Below, piece after piece: positions 9,796 to 20,694 of a stretch of 64,000 nt of DNA. This DNA comes from Euphorbia lathyris (Eukaryota > Streptophyta > Magnoliopsida > Malpighiales > Euphorbiaceae). The stretch spans positions 31,312,531 through 31,376,530 of the forward strand of contig NC_088910.1 in the NCBI RefSeq assembly GCF_963576675.1, given 5' to 3'. The position numbers and the translations under genes were made by a program. Below the pieces are notes generated by a model. The model saw only the letters and a program-made list of their open reading frames with translations, had not been told where the DNA came from and made no database searches. Position 1 is the stretch's first letter, and the number at the start of each line of letters is the position of its first letter.

Positions 9796-10914
9796 CTAGA
9801 ACGCATTCCCAAACACAACTTCATTACTCCCCGTCATTTTCAACAAAACTTGTCCCCGACCATCACTAGCATTTGCATGTCCAAAAAATGAGTAGCTCAA
9901 TCCAAAATCTCTAACACTTCTCTTTTGCTCATCATATTCATCACTGTCATCATCACCTCGAACCCTTTTCAGAACTAGGAGATTTAACTGGCATTTATCG
10001 AGTTGCTGAGGGATTTGTAGTATCCTTTCATGCTGAAGAACCCCAAGTGGATCAACTGCTTGCTTTGCACTCACCACAAAAACATGAAGTTTCTCCTTTA
10101 GTGTAAATTCATCTTGATGATCCTGAGTATAATGGGCTAAAACAAGGGTTTGATTGCTCAGATTTAAGCCTTGTACAAGGTAGAAAGAACTCATTCTCCT
10201 CTCAAGTTTGACAACGCTAAAATGATGAGATGGAAATAACGGTCGACATAAAGTATATTGACCCTCGAAAAAGACCTCTTCAATATGCTCAACTAGTGAG
10301 TCTACCTCATTATTTACCATGTTAACTACTATAGAACACTCCAAGAAGGCTCCTGAACCCATCAATGAAGCAAACTTAGCAAGGTTTGCATCTTGAAGAT
10401 GAGGCAGCACTTCAAATTCTTCAATCCAGGGCCATGCTTGATCGTGTAGTGTCACAAAGCAATAGGGCTGCTGATAGGGCAGATGGATACCATGGGTATC
10501 CCAACATTGCATACCATAGTTTTCATTTAGCATCCCTTTAAACCAGGCCATACTTGCAAGCATACCACTATCATAATCAACCGAGAACCCATCTATCCCA
10601 TTCTTACCTTTCTTCTTTTGCTTACTATGATTAGCCTTCTCACTACCTCCTCTTATTACCTTCACCAATGGAATTACCCCTCCCCCCTTTAAATCATTCG
10701 TGTCCCCAAGAATGTAACAATAAACAGGGTTGCCACCTAGTCCAAACTTGGACCCGAAATTTGCTTGTCCATAAATGGATGAGGAATCCATAGGTAAACT
10801 ATTATGAGCTGTGTCAATTCTAAAGGTTGAGTTGGATTTCAAATTGTTTGGGGTGTTTGAGAGCCAAGGTGGAGTGGTGAACAAAGATTTGAAGAGTGGT
10901 TGAGTTGTTACCAA
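9796..10914 (-). CDS. Unidentified 372-residue ORF
   Basis: This is a clean open frame from an ATG at 10914 to TAG at 9796. The next ORF (from 9783) continues in the same frame after the stop. I do not recognise the protein. Visible features: a Ser/Thr/Pro-rich first ~45 residues, a segment Y-I-L-G-D-T-N-D-L-K-G-G-G-V-I (~65-80), a Lys-rich patch (~95-105), and an acidic D-D-D-S-D-E-Y-D-E near residue 325. The L-G-D-x-x-x-x-K-G-G motif also ends the neighbouring P450 fusion, hinting that both lie in a retroelement-derived mosaic. No signal peptide or membrane segment is evident. It may be a captured gene piece or a spurious ORF; function unknown. Confidence 0.4.
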   Translation of the reverse strand: MVTTQPLFKSLFTTPPWLSNTPNNLKSNSTFRIDTAHNSLPMDSSSIYGQANFGSKFGLGGNPVYCYILGDTNDLKGGGVIPLVKVIRGGSEKANHSKQKKKGKNGIDGFSVDYDSGMLASMAWFKGMLNENYGMQCWDTHGIHLPYQQPYCFVTLHDQAWPWIEEFEVLPHLQDANLAKFASLMGSGAFLECSIVVNMVNNEVDSLVEHIEEVFFEGQYTLCRPLFPSHHFSVVKLERRMSSFYLVQGLNLSNQTLVLAHYTQDHQDEFTLKEKLHVFVVSAKQAVDPLGVLQHERILQIPQQLDKCQLNLLVLKRVRGDDDSDEYDEQKRSVRDFGLSYSFFGHANASDGRGQVLLKMTGSNEVVFGNAF

Positions 10915-10942
10915 TGTTTGGTTGATGTTAGCAGAAGTTTTG

Positions 10943-11693
10943 GAGCTCTCGAGGAAGATGGTAACTCCATTGATGGAGCTCTATAGAAGGGAAGCAGATT
11001 GTTCACTCGGTAGTATGAGTGAGTAGTCATTTTGAATGGGTTTGGCCAGTCAGGGCCGGTTATGGAAGATCTCTATCTTCTATTTATGAATGAATGTTGA
11101 TAAACTATGATGTGTTTGATAAAGCTTGCTATGCCATTGCTTATGCATGTATGCTAGTGTTAGATGAATGATAGGGAACTGTTTTCATCTTCACCGAACT
11201 TTTTATCAAACATCCAACCTCGAAGCAGGGAGGTTAGGCGGTTGTATCAAGAGTTTTCTTTATTAAAATGCTGTTTCAATCTTAATGCAAGAAAGAACCA
11301 ACCTTAGGGACGCTTATGGTTGTAGTAAGTCTTAGAATCTTAAGAACACACGAGAGTTGACTTAAGTGAGCATTAAAACAGAAACCTTGACTTCACTTTA
11401 CTCTATTCATGAATAAATAGGATGTTTAGGGACTTAAAGTAACCGGTTCCGCTGTGCCTAACCTGTTCTACCTTTTATCCATTATCAAGTAATCGTTTTT
11501 ATCGGTTTATTCATTGACTTTACCATATTTTCACAATATCTCTCATTGTAAAGATTTCACACATCATGAACACCCTGTTCTACAAGGTTTTTCTAGTAAA
11601 ATTTCGTCTTCAATCCCTGTGGAGACGATACTCTATTTATCACTTTATTACTTGTTTCTAGTGCAGTTGCTAGAGTCTGTTCAGAGGACAACA
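10943..11693 (+). repeat. G1 5' LTR, first ~499 bp missing
   Basis: Identity with the 3' LTR begins at GAGCTCTCGAGG (matching 19788) and runs to the terminal GGACAACA. The segment equivalent to 19289-19787, including the TG terminus, is absent. Confidence 0.9.
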
Positions 11694-11699
11694 AGTTTT

Positions 11700-11716
11700 T
11701 GGCGCCGTTGCCAGGG
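11700..11716 (+). other. G1 primer-binding site (tRNA-Asp type)
   Basis: TGGCGCCGTTGCCAGGG matches the complement of the plant tRNA-Asp 3' end at 16 of 17 positions, six bases after the LTR. Confidence 0.85.
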
Positions 11717-11813
11717 ATTGATAGCAACAAAATTTATCTGAAAATTTCTGTGAAACAAGGTGTTTTTAATCTGTTTGCTAAGTAGTGCAGCCAGAAGTAG
11801 TGCCCCCACTGTC

Positions 11814-13390
11814 TATGCGCAGAGCTGGACCACCTGTTTTTCCTATCGATCTTGAGTTAGAGAGAACGTGTAGACGAAACCGAGCGGGAGCTCGAAGAGC
11901 AAGACAAAGAGAGCGATAAAGAGAAATAAGGATGGCTGGAAGAGTACAACCAGAACAGCCAGTTCAACCCAACCAAGAGGAGGAAGGAGAGAACAACAAT
12001 CCTCCTGTTATGAGGATCAGAGACTATTCTAGACCGACCACAGAAGGACACTCATCGTGCATAGTGTTGCCTAACGAAGGGAACAACATGTTTGAAGTGA
12101 AAGCATCTATGATACAAATGTTGCAGCCCGCAGTGCAATTCCATGGATACCAGTTGGAAGATCTAAACCGGCATATCCAGGAGTTCATTACACTATGCAA
12201 CACTTTCCGATCAAATCGAGGAGTTTCCGATGATGTGATAAGGCTAAAGCTGTTTCCTTTTTCTCTCAAAGATAAAGCAAAAAACTGGCTAAAGAACCTA
12301 CAGCTAGGAACCATTACCACTTGGGAAGAAATGGCCAGTGCTTTTCTAATGAAATATTTTCCACCTAGACAGGCCATCAAACTCAGAAATGAGGTATCTC
12401 ATTTCGTGCAAGAAGATGATGAATCCTTGGCCGAGACATGGGAAAGGTACAAAGAACTATTGAGAAGGATACCGAATCATGGCATCCCCATATAGATGCA
12501 AGTACAGAATTTTTATAATGGAGTCACCAACATTTATAAAATCCAGATTGAATCCATTGCCAATGGTAACCCCGAAGATCTTGAACCCCAACCTTGTACA
12601 ACCTTATCGAGAAAGTCGTAAACACAAGCTATAACTGGCACTCAGCTAGGAGTGAAGGAAAAAGAGCGGGGAATGATGATGTTGTGTCAAAACTGACCAC
12701 CCAGGTGGAACAACTTGCAAAACAGCTCAGCAAGATTAATGTATCATCCATTCACAGCGAACCGCCGTTCAATGATGTTTGTGATTCTGTGGAGGACCTC
12801 ACTTCAACATCAACTGTCCTGGAGTCAAGCAAGGGAAAAGTGAGCAGGAGCAATGTGATTATGCTGGATATAATCAAAGGAACCCACCAAACCCATACTC
12901 AAATACATACAATCCAGCCACAAGAAATCATCTGAACTTCGGATGGACTGGGCAGCCAAATCAGCAGGAACAACTGAGGTATCAGTAGCAACAAGGAGGA
13001 CAATACCAGAGGCAACCTCAACAACATTATAAGCAGCCAGTTGCACCGAAGGAAGATATAGAACATGACATGAAGACCATGATGATGCAGTTCATGAAGC
13101 AGACACAAACGTCGATAAAAAATCTGGAGACACAGGTCTATCAGCTTACTGTATCCTCGTCAAAAGGAAAAGGGATAATGCCAAGTAACACTGAACCAAA
13201 TCCCAAAGGAGATGTCATGGCTATCACTCTACGATCTGGTAAGGAAACTCACCCTCATTTTTCAACTGATAAAAGTGTTGAGTGTGCAGGTACTTCTCAA
13301 AATGCTGAAGAAAAGAAGGAACAAGCTGTTCCTAGTCAAGAAGAGCCCGTCGGGGTAGAATTGACCGATGATCAAGACCAGGAGGAATAA
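11814..13390 (+). pseudogene. G1 gag, decayed
   Basis: The N-terminus starts at ATG 11814 (P-I-D-L-E-L-E-R-T, then an Arg-rich run) and soon leaves frame. The main capsid part is 11932-12495, with the retrotransposon gag core (F-I-T-L-C-N-T-F, L-F-P-F-S-L-K-D-K-A-K-N-W-L) and ends at a TAG where G2 has TGG. Later parts read in changing frames: N-W-H-S-A-R-S-E-G (~12640), a frameshifted remnant of the zinc-knuckle region (~12780) and a Gln/Asn-rich tail. At least three frame changes and one stop make it non-functional. Comparison with G2 (26253-29596) supports every break. Confidence 0.85.
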
Positions 13391-15971
13391 GGAAAGAGGT
13401 ATAGACCACCTCCGCCCTATGTGCCACCTGTACCTTATCCGACGAGGCTGATAAATAAGAAGCTTGAAGAGCAAAATTCAAAGGTGCTAGACACCTTGAG
13501 GAAGCTGCACATCAACATCCCCTTCGTGGAGGCACTTGCCCAGATGCCGACATATGTAAAATTCTTAAAAGATATCTTGTCTAATAAGAAGAAACTGGAA
13601 AATATCTCGATGATCCAACTGAATAGGGACTGCTCGTCAATACTCCAGAATAAGCAGCAGCTTTCGAAGAAACTAAAGGATCCAGGGAGTTTTTTGATTC
13701 CATGTTCAATTGGCAAGTTAAATATTGAAAATGCACTATGTGACTTAGGAGCTAGTATAAACCTAATTCCATATTCTGTGTATGCTAAGCTAGGACTAGG
13801 AGAACCACAACCGACCAGAATGTCCATTCAGTTAGCTGACTGGTAGGTATGTTACCCTAGGGGAGTAGTGGAAGATGTATTGGTCAAAGTAGGAAAATTC
13901 ATACTGCATGTTGATTTTATCATAATGGACATAGACGAGGACTTGCATGTTCCTATTATCTTGGGTAGACCGTTCTTAGCAACGGACAAAGCATTGATTG
14001 ATGTAGGAGAAGGACAATTATTTTTGCGAATTAATGGGGAGGAAATCATTTTCAAGATGAATGAGGCTATGAGACGAGCTAACACTAGTGATGACACATG
14101 TTGTTTCTTAGATGATTTCCAAAGTCTTTCTACTTCGTAGGAACAAGGACATGACACTCTAGAGGTTTTCTTGGGAGAAGAAGTGAATCTATGTGAAGGA
14201 ACTGGCTGTTCCATTGAAACCAACTTGTCAACACTTCCTCTGGATCCCATTGTTCCTACTCATCAAGAACCACCTGAAATACCCACTGTGCCATTATCTA
14301 AACTTGAACTAAAACCTTTGCCATCACACCTAGAGTATGCGTTTCTTGAGCCACCAAGTGGAAGCCCGGTGATTATATCTTCAAAACTAACCACTGATCA
14401 GAAAGCTCAACTCATGGAGGTATTACGAAGAAACAACGATGCTATAGCGTGGAAAATTGATGATATCAAGGGTATTAGTCCAGCAGTATGTGTCCATAGA
14501 ATTCTGAAGGAAAAAGATCACAAGCCGTCTATCCAACCACAACGAAGACTTAACCCCCACATGAAGGAGGTTGTGAGGAAAGAAGTAATCAAGCTGTTAG
14601 ATGCAGGAATCATTTATCCCATCTCTGACCGTGTTTGGACCATCCCTATTCATGAGTTGTTTCCCACAAGAACCATAACAGGATGGCGAGTATGTGTGGA
14701 CTACCGAAAGCTCAACGAGGCAACAAGGAAAGACCATTTCCCTTTTCCCTGCATTGATCAGATGCTAGAACGGTTGACATGGTATGCATTTTTACTGTTT
14801 TCTTGATGGTTATTCGGGGTACAACCAAATTGCGATCCATTGTGAAGATCAAGAAAAGACAACTTTTACCTGTCCCTACGGGACATATGCCTACAGACGC
14901 ATGCCGTTTGGATTATACAATGCCCCAGCTACATTTCAAAGGTGCATGATGTCTATATTTCATGATATGGTGGAACAGACTGTGGAAATCTTCATAGACG
15001 ATTTCTCCGTCTATGGAAATTCATTTGGAAGCTGTCTGAACAACCTGGAGGTTGTGCTAGTACGATGTAAGGAGACCAATTTAGCTCTAAATTGGGAGAA
15101 ATGCCACTTCATGGTTATTGGCGGAATCGTTCTCGGGCATCAAATCTCTGAAAAAGGGATGTAAGTGGACAAGGACAAGGTGGAAGTAATAGAGAAACTT
15201 GCCGTTCCAACTAATGTCAAAGATGTGAGAAGTTTCCTTGGACACGCAGGGTTCTACCAAAGGTTTATAAAGGATTTCTCAAAGATCGCGTTACCTTTTT
15301 CAGCTTTGCTACATAAAGATGTGGACTTCTCATTTGACACAAGCTGCGTCAAAGCATTTGAACTATTGAAAAGCAAGGTGATCAACTCACCTATACTAGC
15401 AGGACCCAACTGGGAACATCCATTTGAGATGATGTGTGATGCTAGCGATACATGTGTAGGAGCTGTTATTGGGCAAAGGATTGAGAAGAAGTTCCGGCCT
15501 ATCTATTATGCAAGCAAAACATTAACCGAGGCTCAGCAGAACTACACCACGACAGAAAAGGAGCTTCTCGCAGTAGTATATGCTTTTGACAAATTCCGTC
15601 CATACTTGGTTTTGTCAAGAGTCATTATCTACACAGACCATGCTGCATTACGCTACCTGTTCGCAAAGAAAGATGCAAGGCCAAGGCTGATACGGTGGTT
15701 ACTCTTACTCCAAGAATTTGATCTCGAGATCAAGGACAAGAAGGGGACCGAAAATGTAGCTGCTGATCATTTGTCTAGAATTTCTCATCAGAACAGCCAG
15801 GAACAACCTGAAATTGTAGAGATTTTTCCAGATGAGCGTTTGTATTCTATACAGCCTGCTCCATGGTTTGCTGACATTGCGAATTTCCTTGCTAGTTCAA
15901 TTAAACCTCATAACATGTCCACTAACCAAAGGAAAAAGTTCTATGCAGAAATCAAATATTATTTTTGGTAG
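13391..15971 (+). pseudogene. G1 protease-RT-RNase H, decayed
   Basis: The aspartic protease part (C-D-L-G-A-S-I-N, ~13740; G-R-P-F-L-A-T, ~13965) is cut by TAG at 13844 and by TAG at 14138 where G2 has CAG. RT follows: R-R-L-N-P-H-M-K-E-V-V, an in-frame deletion of about 48 bp near 14640 relative to G2 that removes the P-K-K-G-G segment, a shift near 14790, and the catalytic F-I-D-D-F (~14995). TAA at 15162 precedes RNase H ([31 protein letters not shown]). The region ends at a TAG at 15969. The domain order is typical of gypsy. Confidence 0.88.
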
Positions 15972-16857
15972 GAACCCTATCTTTTCAGGTTATGCGCAGA
16001 TCAGATCATTCGCAGATGCATCACTTAAGAAGAGGGACATGCTGTTTTGAGCCATTGTCACGATCGTGAAGCATGTGGGCATCATAGCGCGAGCCGAACA
16101 CCAACCAATGTGCTTCAATCAGGTTTTTTCTAGCCAACCATTTTCAAAGATGCCAATGTGTTTGTACGCACTTGTAATGAGTGCCAACGAACAGGCAATA
16201 TTTCAGCTCGAAATGCCATGCCCCTCAATAATATTGTTGTTTGTGAAATATTTGATATATGCGGCATAGACTTCATGGGACCATTCCCTACGTCTTTTGG
16301 ACATAAATACATCTTAGTTGCAGTCGACTATATGAGCAAGTGGGTTGAAGCAATTGCTAGTCCCACCAATGATGCCCGTGTGGTTGTAAAATTCCTAAAA
16401 AGGCTGTTTGCCCGATTTGGTGTCCCACGAGCGATCATAAGTAATCAAGGAACCCACTTTTGGAACGTTCAATTTGGAAAGTTGATGGGCAAGCTTGGAG
16501 TCTCTCATAGAATTGCCACGCCTTACCACCCACAAACTAGTGGGCAGGTGGAGATTTCAAATCGTGAAATCAAACGAATTTTGGAAAAAACCGTGGGCAA
16601 TTCTAGGAAAGACTGGGCAAACAAGCTTGACGATGATTTATGGGTATATAGAATTGCATATAAGACACACATTGGAATGTCCCCATTTAGATTGTTGTAT
16701 GGAAAGTCTTGTCATTTCAGTAGAGATGGAGCATAGAGCTTTTTGGGCTTTAACTTTCCTGAATTTTGAGAACAGGCTGTGGGCGAACAAAGGAGGCTGC
16801 AACTCTGTGATATGGAAGAATTCAGGTTGTTCTCATACGAAAACACAGTCAAGTTAC
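15972..16857 (+). pseudogene. G1 integrase, decayed and C-truncated
   Basis: A damaged HHCC zinc region ends with [11 protein letters not shown] (~16170). The catalytic core then shows G-I-D-F-M-G-P-F-P, but the second acidic position reads I-S-N-Q-G-T-H-F where G3 has I-S-D-G-G-S-H-F, so the catalytic Asp is lost. The third motif ([10 protein letters not shown]) is present. A frame change near 16730 is followed by a partial C-terminal domain (F-S-Y-E-N-T-V-K-L) that stops abruptly at about 16857, where env-like sequence begins. Confidence 0.82.
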
Positions 16858-17658
16858 GAGGGTAGTGCATCCAAAGCATTTGGTATTGAGGACTACGCCA
16901 TCCGGTACTTACACAAACTGGTTTCCAGCACCATCTTCGCACGCGAAAACCAGGCCACTATCCCTCACGCAGACCTTACAGTCCTTTGGAGTATGGTACA
17001 TGGGCGCATGATGAACCTTGGATTTTGGTTTGGGGAGTACATTAGCGCTTTTGGGAGGAAAAACTCTTCTGTCATATACTGTGGCAGCATTGTGACAAGA
17101 ATTTCCGAAGCAATCAGAGTCTTCAAGCCAGAAGACCGAAACATGCTAACTGTGGTGAACTACCCGGACCAAATCAACTTGAAAAGCCTCTAGAGTATGC
17201 TCTTCGGGAGAATGGTGAATGGGAAGTGGGTCTGGATGTCGGATTTTATTGAGGCCAAGAGGGTTGAAAGTAGGAAGAGGAAGAATGAGCCTACAGTATC
17301 AGTATCATCAGAGTCTGAGCAGATTGAACATGCCAAAGATCTTGGCTTTTACCAGAAATGCGCAAGGCTCTCCAATGAAGATATCCTCTCCAAGTTCAAC
17401 GCCTTGTTTGCATAGACTCAAGCATGCAGAGAACAGATTTTTGCCCTAGAAACTAAAAATGCCGTGCAACAAGGCGAAATTGACATGCTCAAAAACCTTT
17501 GTGTGGAGGAACATGGGCGGGAGAGTCCCTCTGGTGCCTCGATCAAGAGTCCGGTAAGAGCTAAACTTGAAACAACTGCCGCTGCCTCCTCGAAAGGGGA
17601 TGGCAATGCTCCTGCTATGGATAGAGAGGTTGATTCCTCTCTTTCCCCGCCTGTCTGA
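16858..17658 (+). pseudogene. G1 Athila env-like / ORF1-type region
   Basis: One frame reads through a segment resembling the Athila-associated plant transposon protein: Y-L-H-K-L-V-S-S-T-I-F (~16910), L-W-S-M-V-H-G-R, N-L-G-F-W-F-G-E-Y, and a polar tail rich in Ser, Glu and Lys (17265-17650) with coiled-coil-like stretches. It is broken by TAG at 17191 and 17413. It has no start of its own because the preceding integrase C-terminus and the start of this ORF were deleted together. No clear transmembrane segment survives, so an envelope role is by family analogy only. Confidence 0.55.
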
Positions 17659-19275
17659 TCATTCAATTTTTCGCTATCCAAGCATCTGGTAACACTTATA
17701 CCCCTTCTTTGCAATTGTTTACACTCGCCTTTTATCATGTTATGTTGTTTTTCCTATGCTTTTGTTAGTCGTAACATTGAGGACAATGTTTGATTCTAAT
17801 TTAGGGATGGGAAATCACATTAGTTATTGCAATATCTGTGTGCATAACATGATAAAAGATTGAACAAAGTTGTTAGTGTAGTATTTTCTGAATAATAAAT
17901 TATACCCATGTGATCTTTGGTAAGTTCAAAAAGAAATCTTTAACAGTCCTTAGTAAACATTCCTTGTTTGTGTCCATTTTCGTGTAAACATTCTAGTGTT
18001 TCGATTGTTTAGACTCTGCAGTAATCACTAAACAGACTGCGCTTGTTATGATTGAAAGGTGTGGTGATAGCCTTGTGTTAATCTTAAATGCCCGATCTTG
18101 AAGTTCCAATTTTTTTGAAGTTCTAAATCAACATTAACGTGAGGGACCTTTGGCCTAAATGCATGAAACCCAAAAATAGTGAGAACTTGAGCCTGCAATT
18201 GCATATAAAATGCATTGATTCTTTAAAGAGTGGGCCAGTACTTGTTATCTTTAGGGAGAATTTGCTTTGGTATGCCTTATAGAAATGGAATTTTTTTGAC
18301 AAACCTAGAATGATAAAGGCATTAGGCACCCAACTCAACCTTTAAAAAGACGTAACCTGTGCATTGCACTCATACAGTAGGATGAACCATTTGAGCCTTA
18401 CCCTTGTCTTTCGTTAACCTAGCCTGTGAATAACCATAATCCCTTCACTTTGAGCTTAAAGAGCCGAGAATCTGCCTCATGCAAGCGGTTTAATTGAAAA
18501 TATAATTGGCTGAGGAAACTCGAGCGCATACTAAAATGAAATGTTGAATAAAAGAAAATGATTGAGAGGAAAAAGAAAATTCAGTAAAGAACCTCTTCAT
18601 TCATGGCACACTATCACAATGTGTGCCCAAAATCATTGGGATTGGTTGTTTAGTGGTAGGAGTTAATGAAAAGAGTGGGTAAATCATTTGTTAAAACAAA
18701 CTGTGCAAGGTTGAATGTGAAAACACCAAGGGGATCTGTGTAAAGTGCACGAGGATAGAATTCTTACAAATAAAAAGTCATTCACTTCCACACCTATACC
18801 CTAGCCTTACATTACAACTATTAAAAGACCTTTGAACTCTGTTTGGAAAATTTTGACCCATAGAAATAGGACCGATAAGCAAATTCACACCCTACGGGTG
18901 TATTTACTGAGCTGAGGAGAGAAGTTGCATTCCATTCCCTATGACGGGAAAAAGGGGCCATTCGAGAGTAAGTGAAACTCCCTTCCTTAGTGAGGCATCT
19001 TGGGTAGACAGGTCGTTCATGTGAAAATTGAGGTTTAACTTTAAGCTTTGAGGAATTTCTTGAGTAGGGTTATATGATAAAACGCTGACATAACTTCATT
19101 TATAATCGTGACTTGCGTTTTTCTGTAAATTTTTCGAGAACAAATAATATGTTATAATCCCTTTTTCTCCGTGATCTCCTCCAACTCATCTTCCGTATTC
19201 TTTCATTCCTAAATCCTTCCCAGTAAGTTGACTTGTGTTCTATCTGTTGTTTACTTGAGGACAAGCAAAGATTCA
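17659..19275 (+). other. G1 3' non-coding region
   Basis: About 1.6 kb between the env-like frame and the PPT without a credible ORF. Near its end, TTTACTTGAGGACAAGCAAA (19251-19270) can form a short stem-loop; equivalents occur at the same place in G3, G4 and X. Confidence 0.7.
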
Positions 19276-19288
19276 ATTTGGGGGTATT
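19276..19288 (+). other. G1 polypurine tract
   Basis: TTTGGGGGTATT directly precedes the 3' LTR (TGTTAGG), the usual Athila arrangement. Confidence 0.75.
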
Positions 19289-20538
19289 TGTTAGGCATGA
19301 ATTTGACTACAATTTAGCATATTATTTATGATGAATTAAGGGTGTTTTTAGGTTAAATTACGTGGAAGAAGGTCTTATAAGTGTTTTTATGCAAATTAGG
19401 AAAGAAAAAGTCAAACAAACTGTAAGCAGCCCGTTTCGCACAAACCATGAGGAGATGAGCAACCTATGATCCAGCGGTATAACGCTGCAATTTCTGATGA
19501 CAGATGGCGACTTGACAGACGGCATGAGCAGCAGGCAGGAAAGGCAGAAATGAGCAGTTAAAAGAAGCATGATGACAAGAAAGTTCGACCCTTGAGTGTT
19601 CAAGGGTCAAAAGGATCTTAACCACTTCTGGTAGTCTAGGATTTATGAACAATTTAGTTGGTTTTTGTAATATTTTTATCAGATACTTTCAGTACCGTTT
19701 TGATCTTTTTCCCCTTAAATAGATGTATTGGGGGAAAGGAAAGGATATCTTTTGTGAACTGAAAAATAGACGTTTTGATAGAGAGAAGAGCTCTCGAGGA
19801 AGATGGTAACTCCATTGATGGAGCTCTGTAGAAGGGAAGTAGACTGTTCACTCGGTAGTATGAGTGAGTAGTCATTTTGAATGGGTTCGGCCAGTCAGGG
19901 TCGGTTATGTTAGATCTCTATCTTCTATTTATGAATGAATGTTGATAAACTATGATGTGTTTGATAAAGCTTGTTATGCCATTGCTTATGCATGTATGCT
20001 AGTGTTAGATGAATGATAGGGAACTGCTTTCATCTTCACCGAACTTTTTATCAAACATCCAACCCCGAAGTAGGGATGTTAGGCGGTTGTATCAAGGGTT
20101 TTCTTTATTGAAATGCTGTTTCAATCTTAATGCAAGAAAGAACCAACCTTAGGGACGCTTATGGTTGTAGTAAGTCTTAGAATCTTAAGAACACACGAGA
20201 GTTGATTTAAGTGAGCATTAAAACAGAAATCTTGACTTCACTTTACTCCATTCATGAATAAATAGGATGTTTAGGGACTTAAAGTAACCGGTTCCGCTGT
20301 GCCTAACCTGTTCTACCTTTTAGCCATTATCAAGTAATCGTTTTTATCGGTTTATTCATTGACTTTACCACATTTTCACAATATCTCTCATTGTAAAGAT
20401 TTCACACACCACGAACACTCTGTTCTATAAGGTTTTTCTAGTAAAATTTGGTCTTCAATCCCTGTGGAAACGATACTCTATTTATCACTTTATTACTTGT
20501 TTCTAGTGCACTTGCTAGAGTCTGTTCAGAGGACAACA
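19289..20538 (+). repeat. G1 3' LTR
   Basis: Complete 1,250-bp LTR, TGTTAGGCATG to GGACAACA, closely related to the G2 LTR at 24766-26017. A weak TATA-like TTAAATAGATG lies near 19717-19727. Confidence 0.92.
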
Positions 20539-20694
20539 CTCCCTCACAATCATATAATCTGCTAACCCTTGGCATTTTTACTGCCAAGGGTCACCAACAA
20601 CCAACAACAACATTCAATGTTGTGAATGCTGTTGTTTGAAATATTTACGAATTACACAAATGATCCTTCATTTAATTGAGACTTCAAACTAACA
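20539..20694 (-). repeat. copia2 3' LTR remnant
   Basis: On the - strand it begins TGTTAGTTTGAAG at 20694, right after a purine tract (CGGGAGGGAGAG, 20698-20709). Only 156 bp remain before G1. It contains the inverted repeat ACCCTTGGC / GCCAAGGGT at 20566-20592. Confidence 0.75.

Larger units (their letters stand above)
10943..20538 (+). mobile_element. G1: Athila-type gypsy element, 5' truncated
   Basis: A truncated 5' LTR (10943-11693), tRNA-Asp PBS, decayed gag, protease, RT, RNase H, integrase and env-like regions, a PPT and a complete 3' LTR (19289-20538) follow in order. The lineage call rests on the tRNA-Asp PBS, the D-L-G-A-S protease style, the lack of a chromodomain and the env-like region after pol. 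On the right it lies inside the 3' LTR of copia2. The left flank is unrelated P450/ORF sequence, so a deletion removed the left junction and part of the LTR. Confidence 0.9.

Noticed and set aside
11700..11716. tRNA gene at the PBS sites
   Set aside because: Only 12-17 bases match a tRNA 3' end, as expected for primer-binding sites; no cloverleaf is present.
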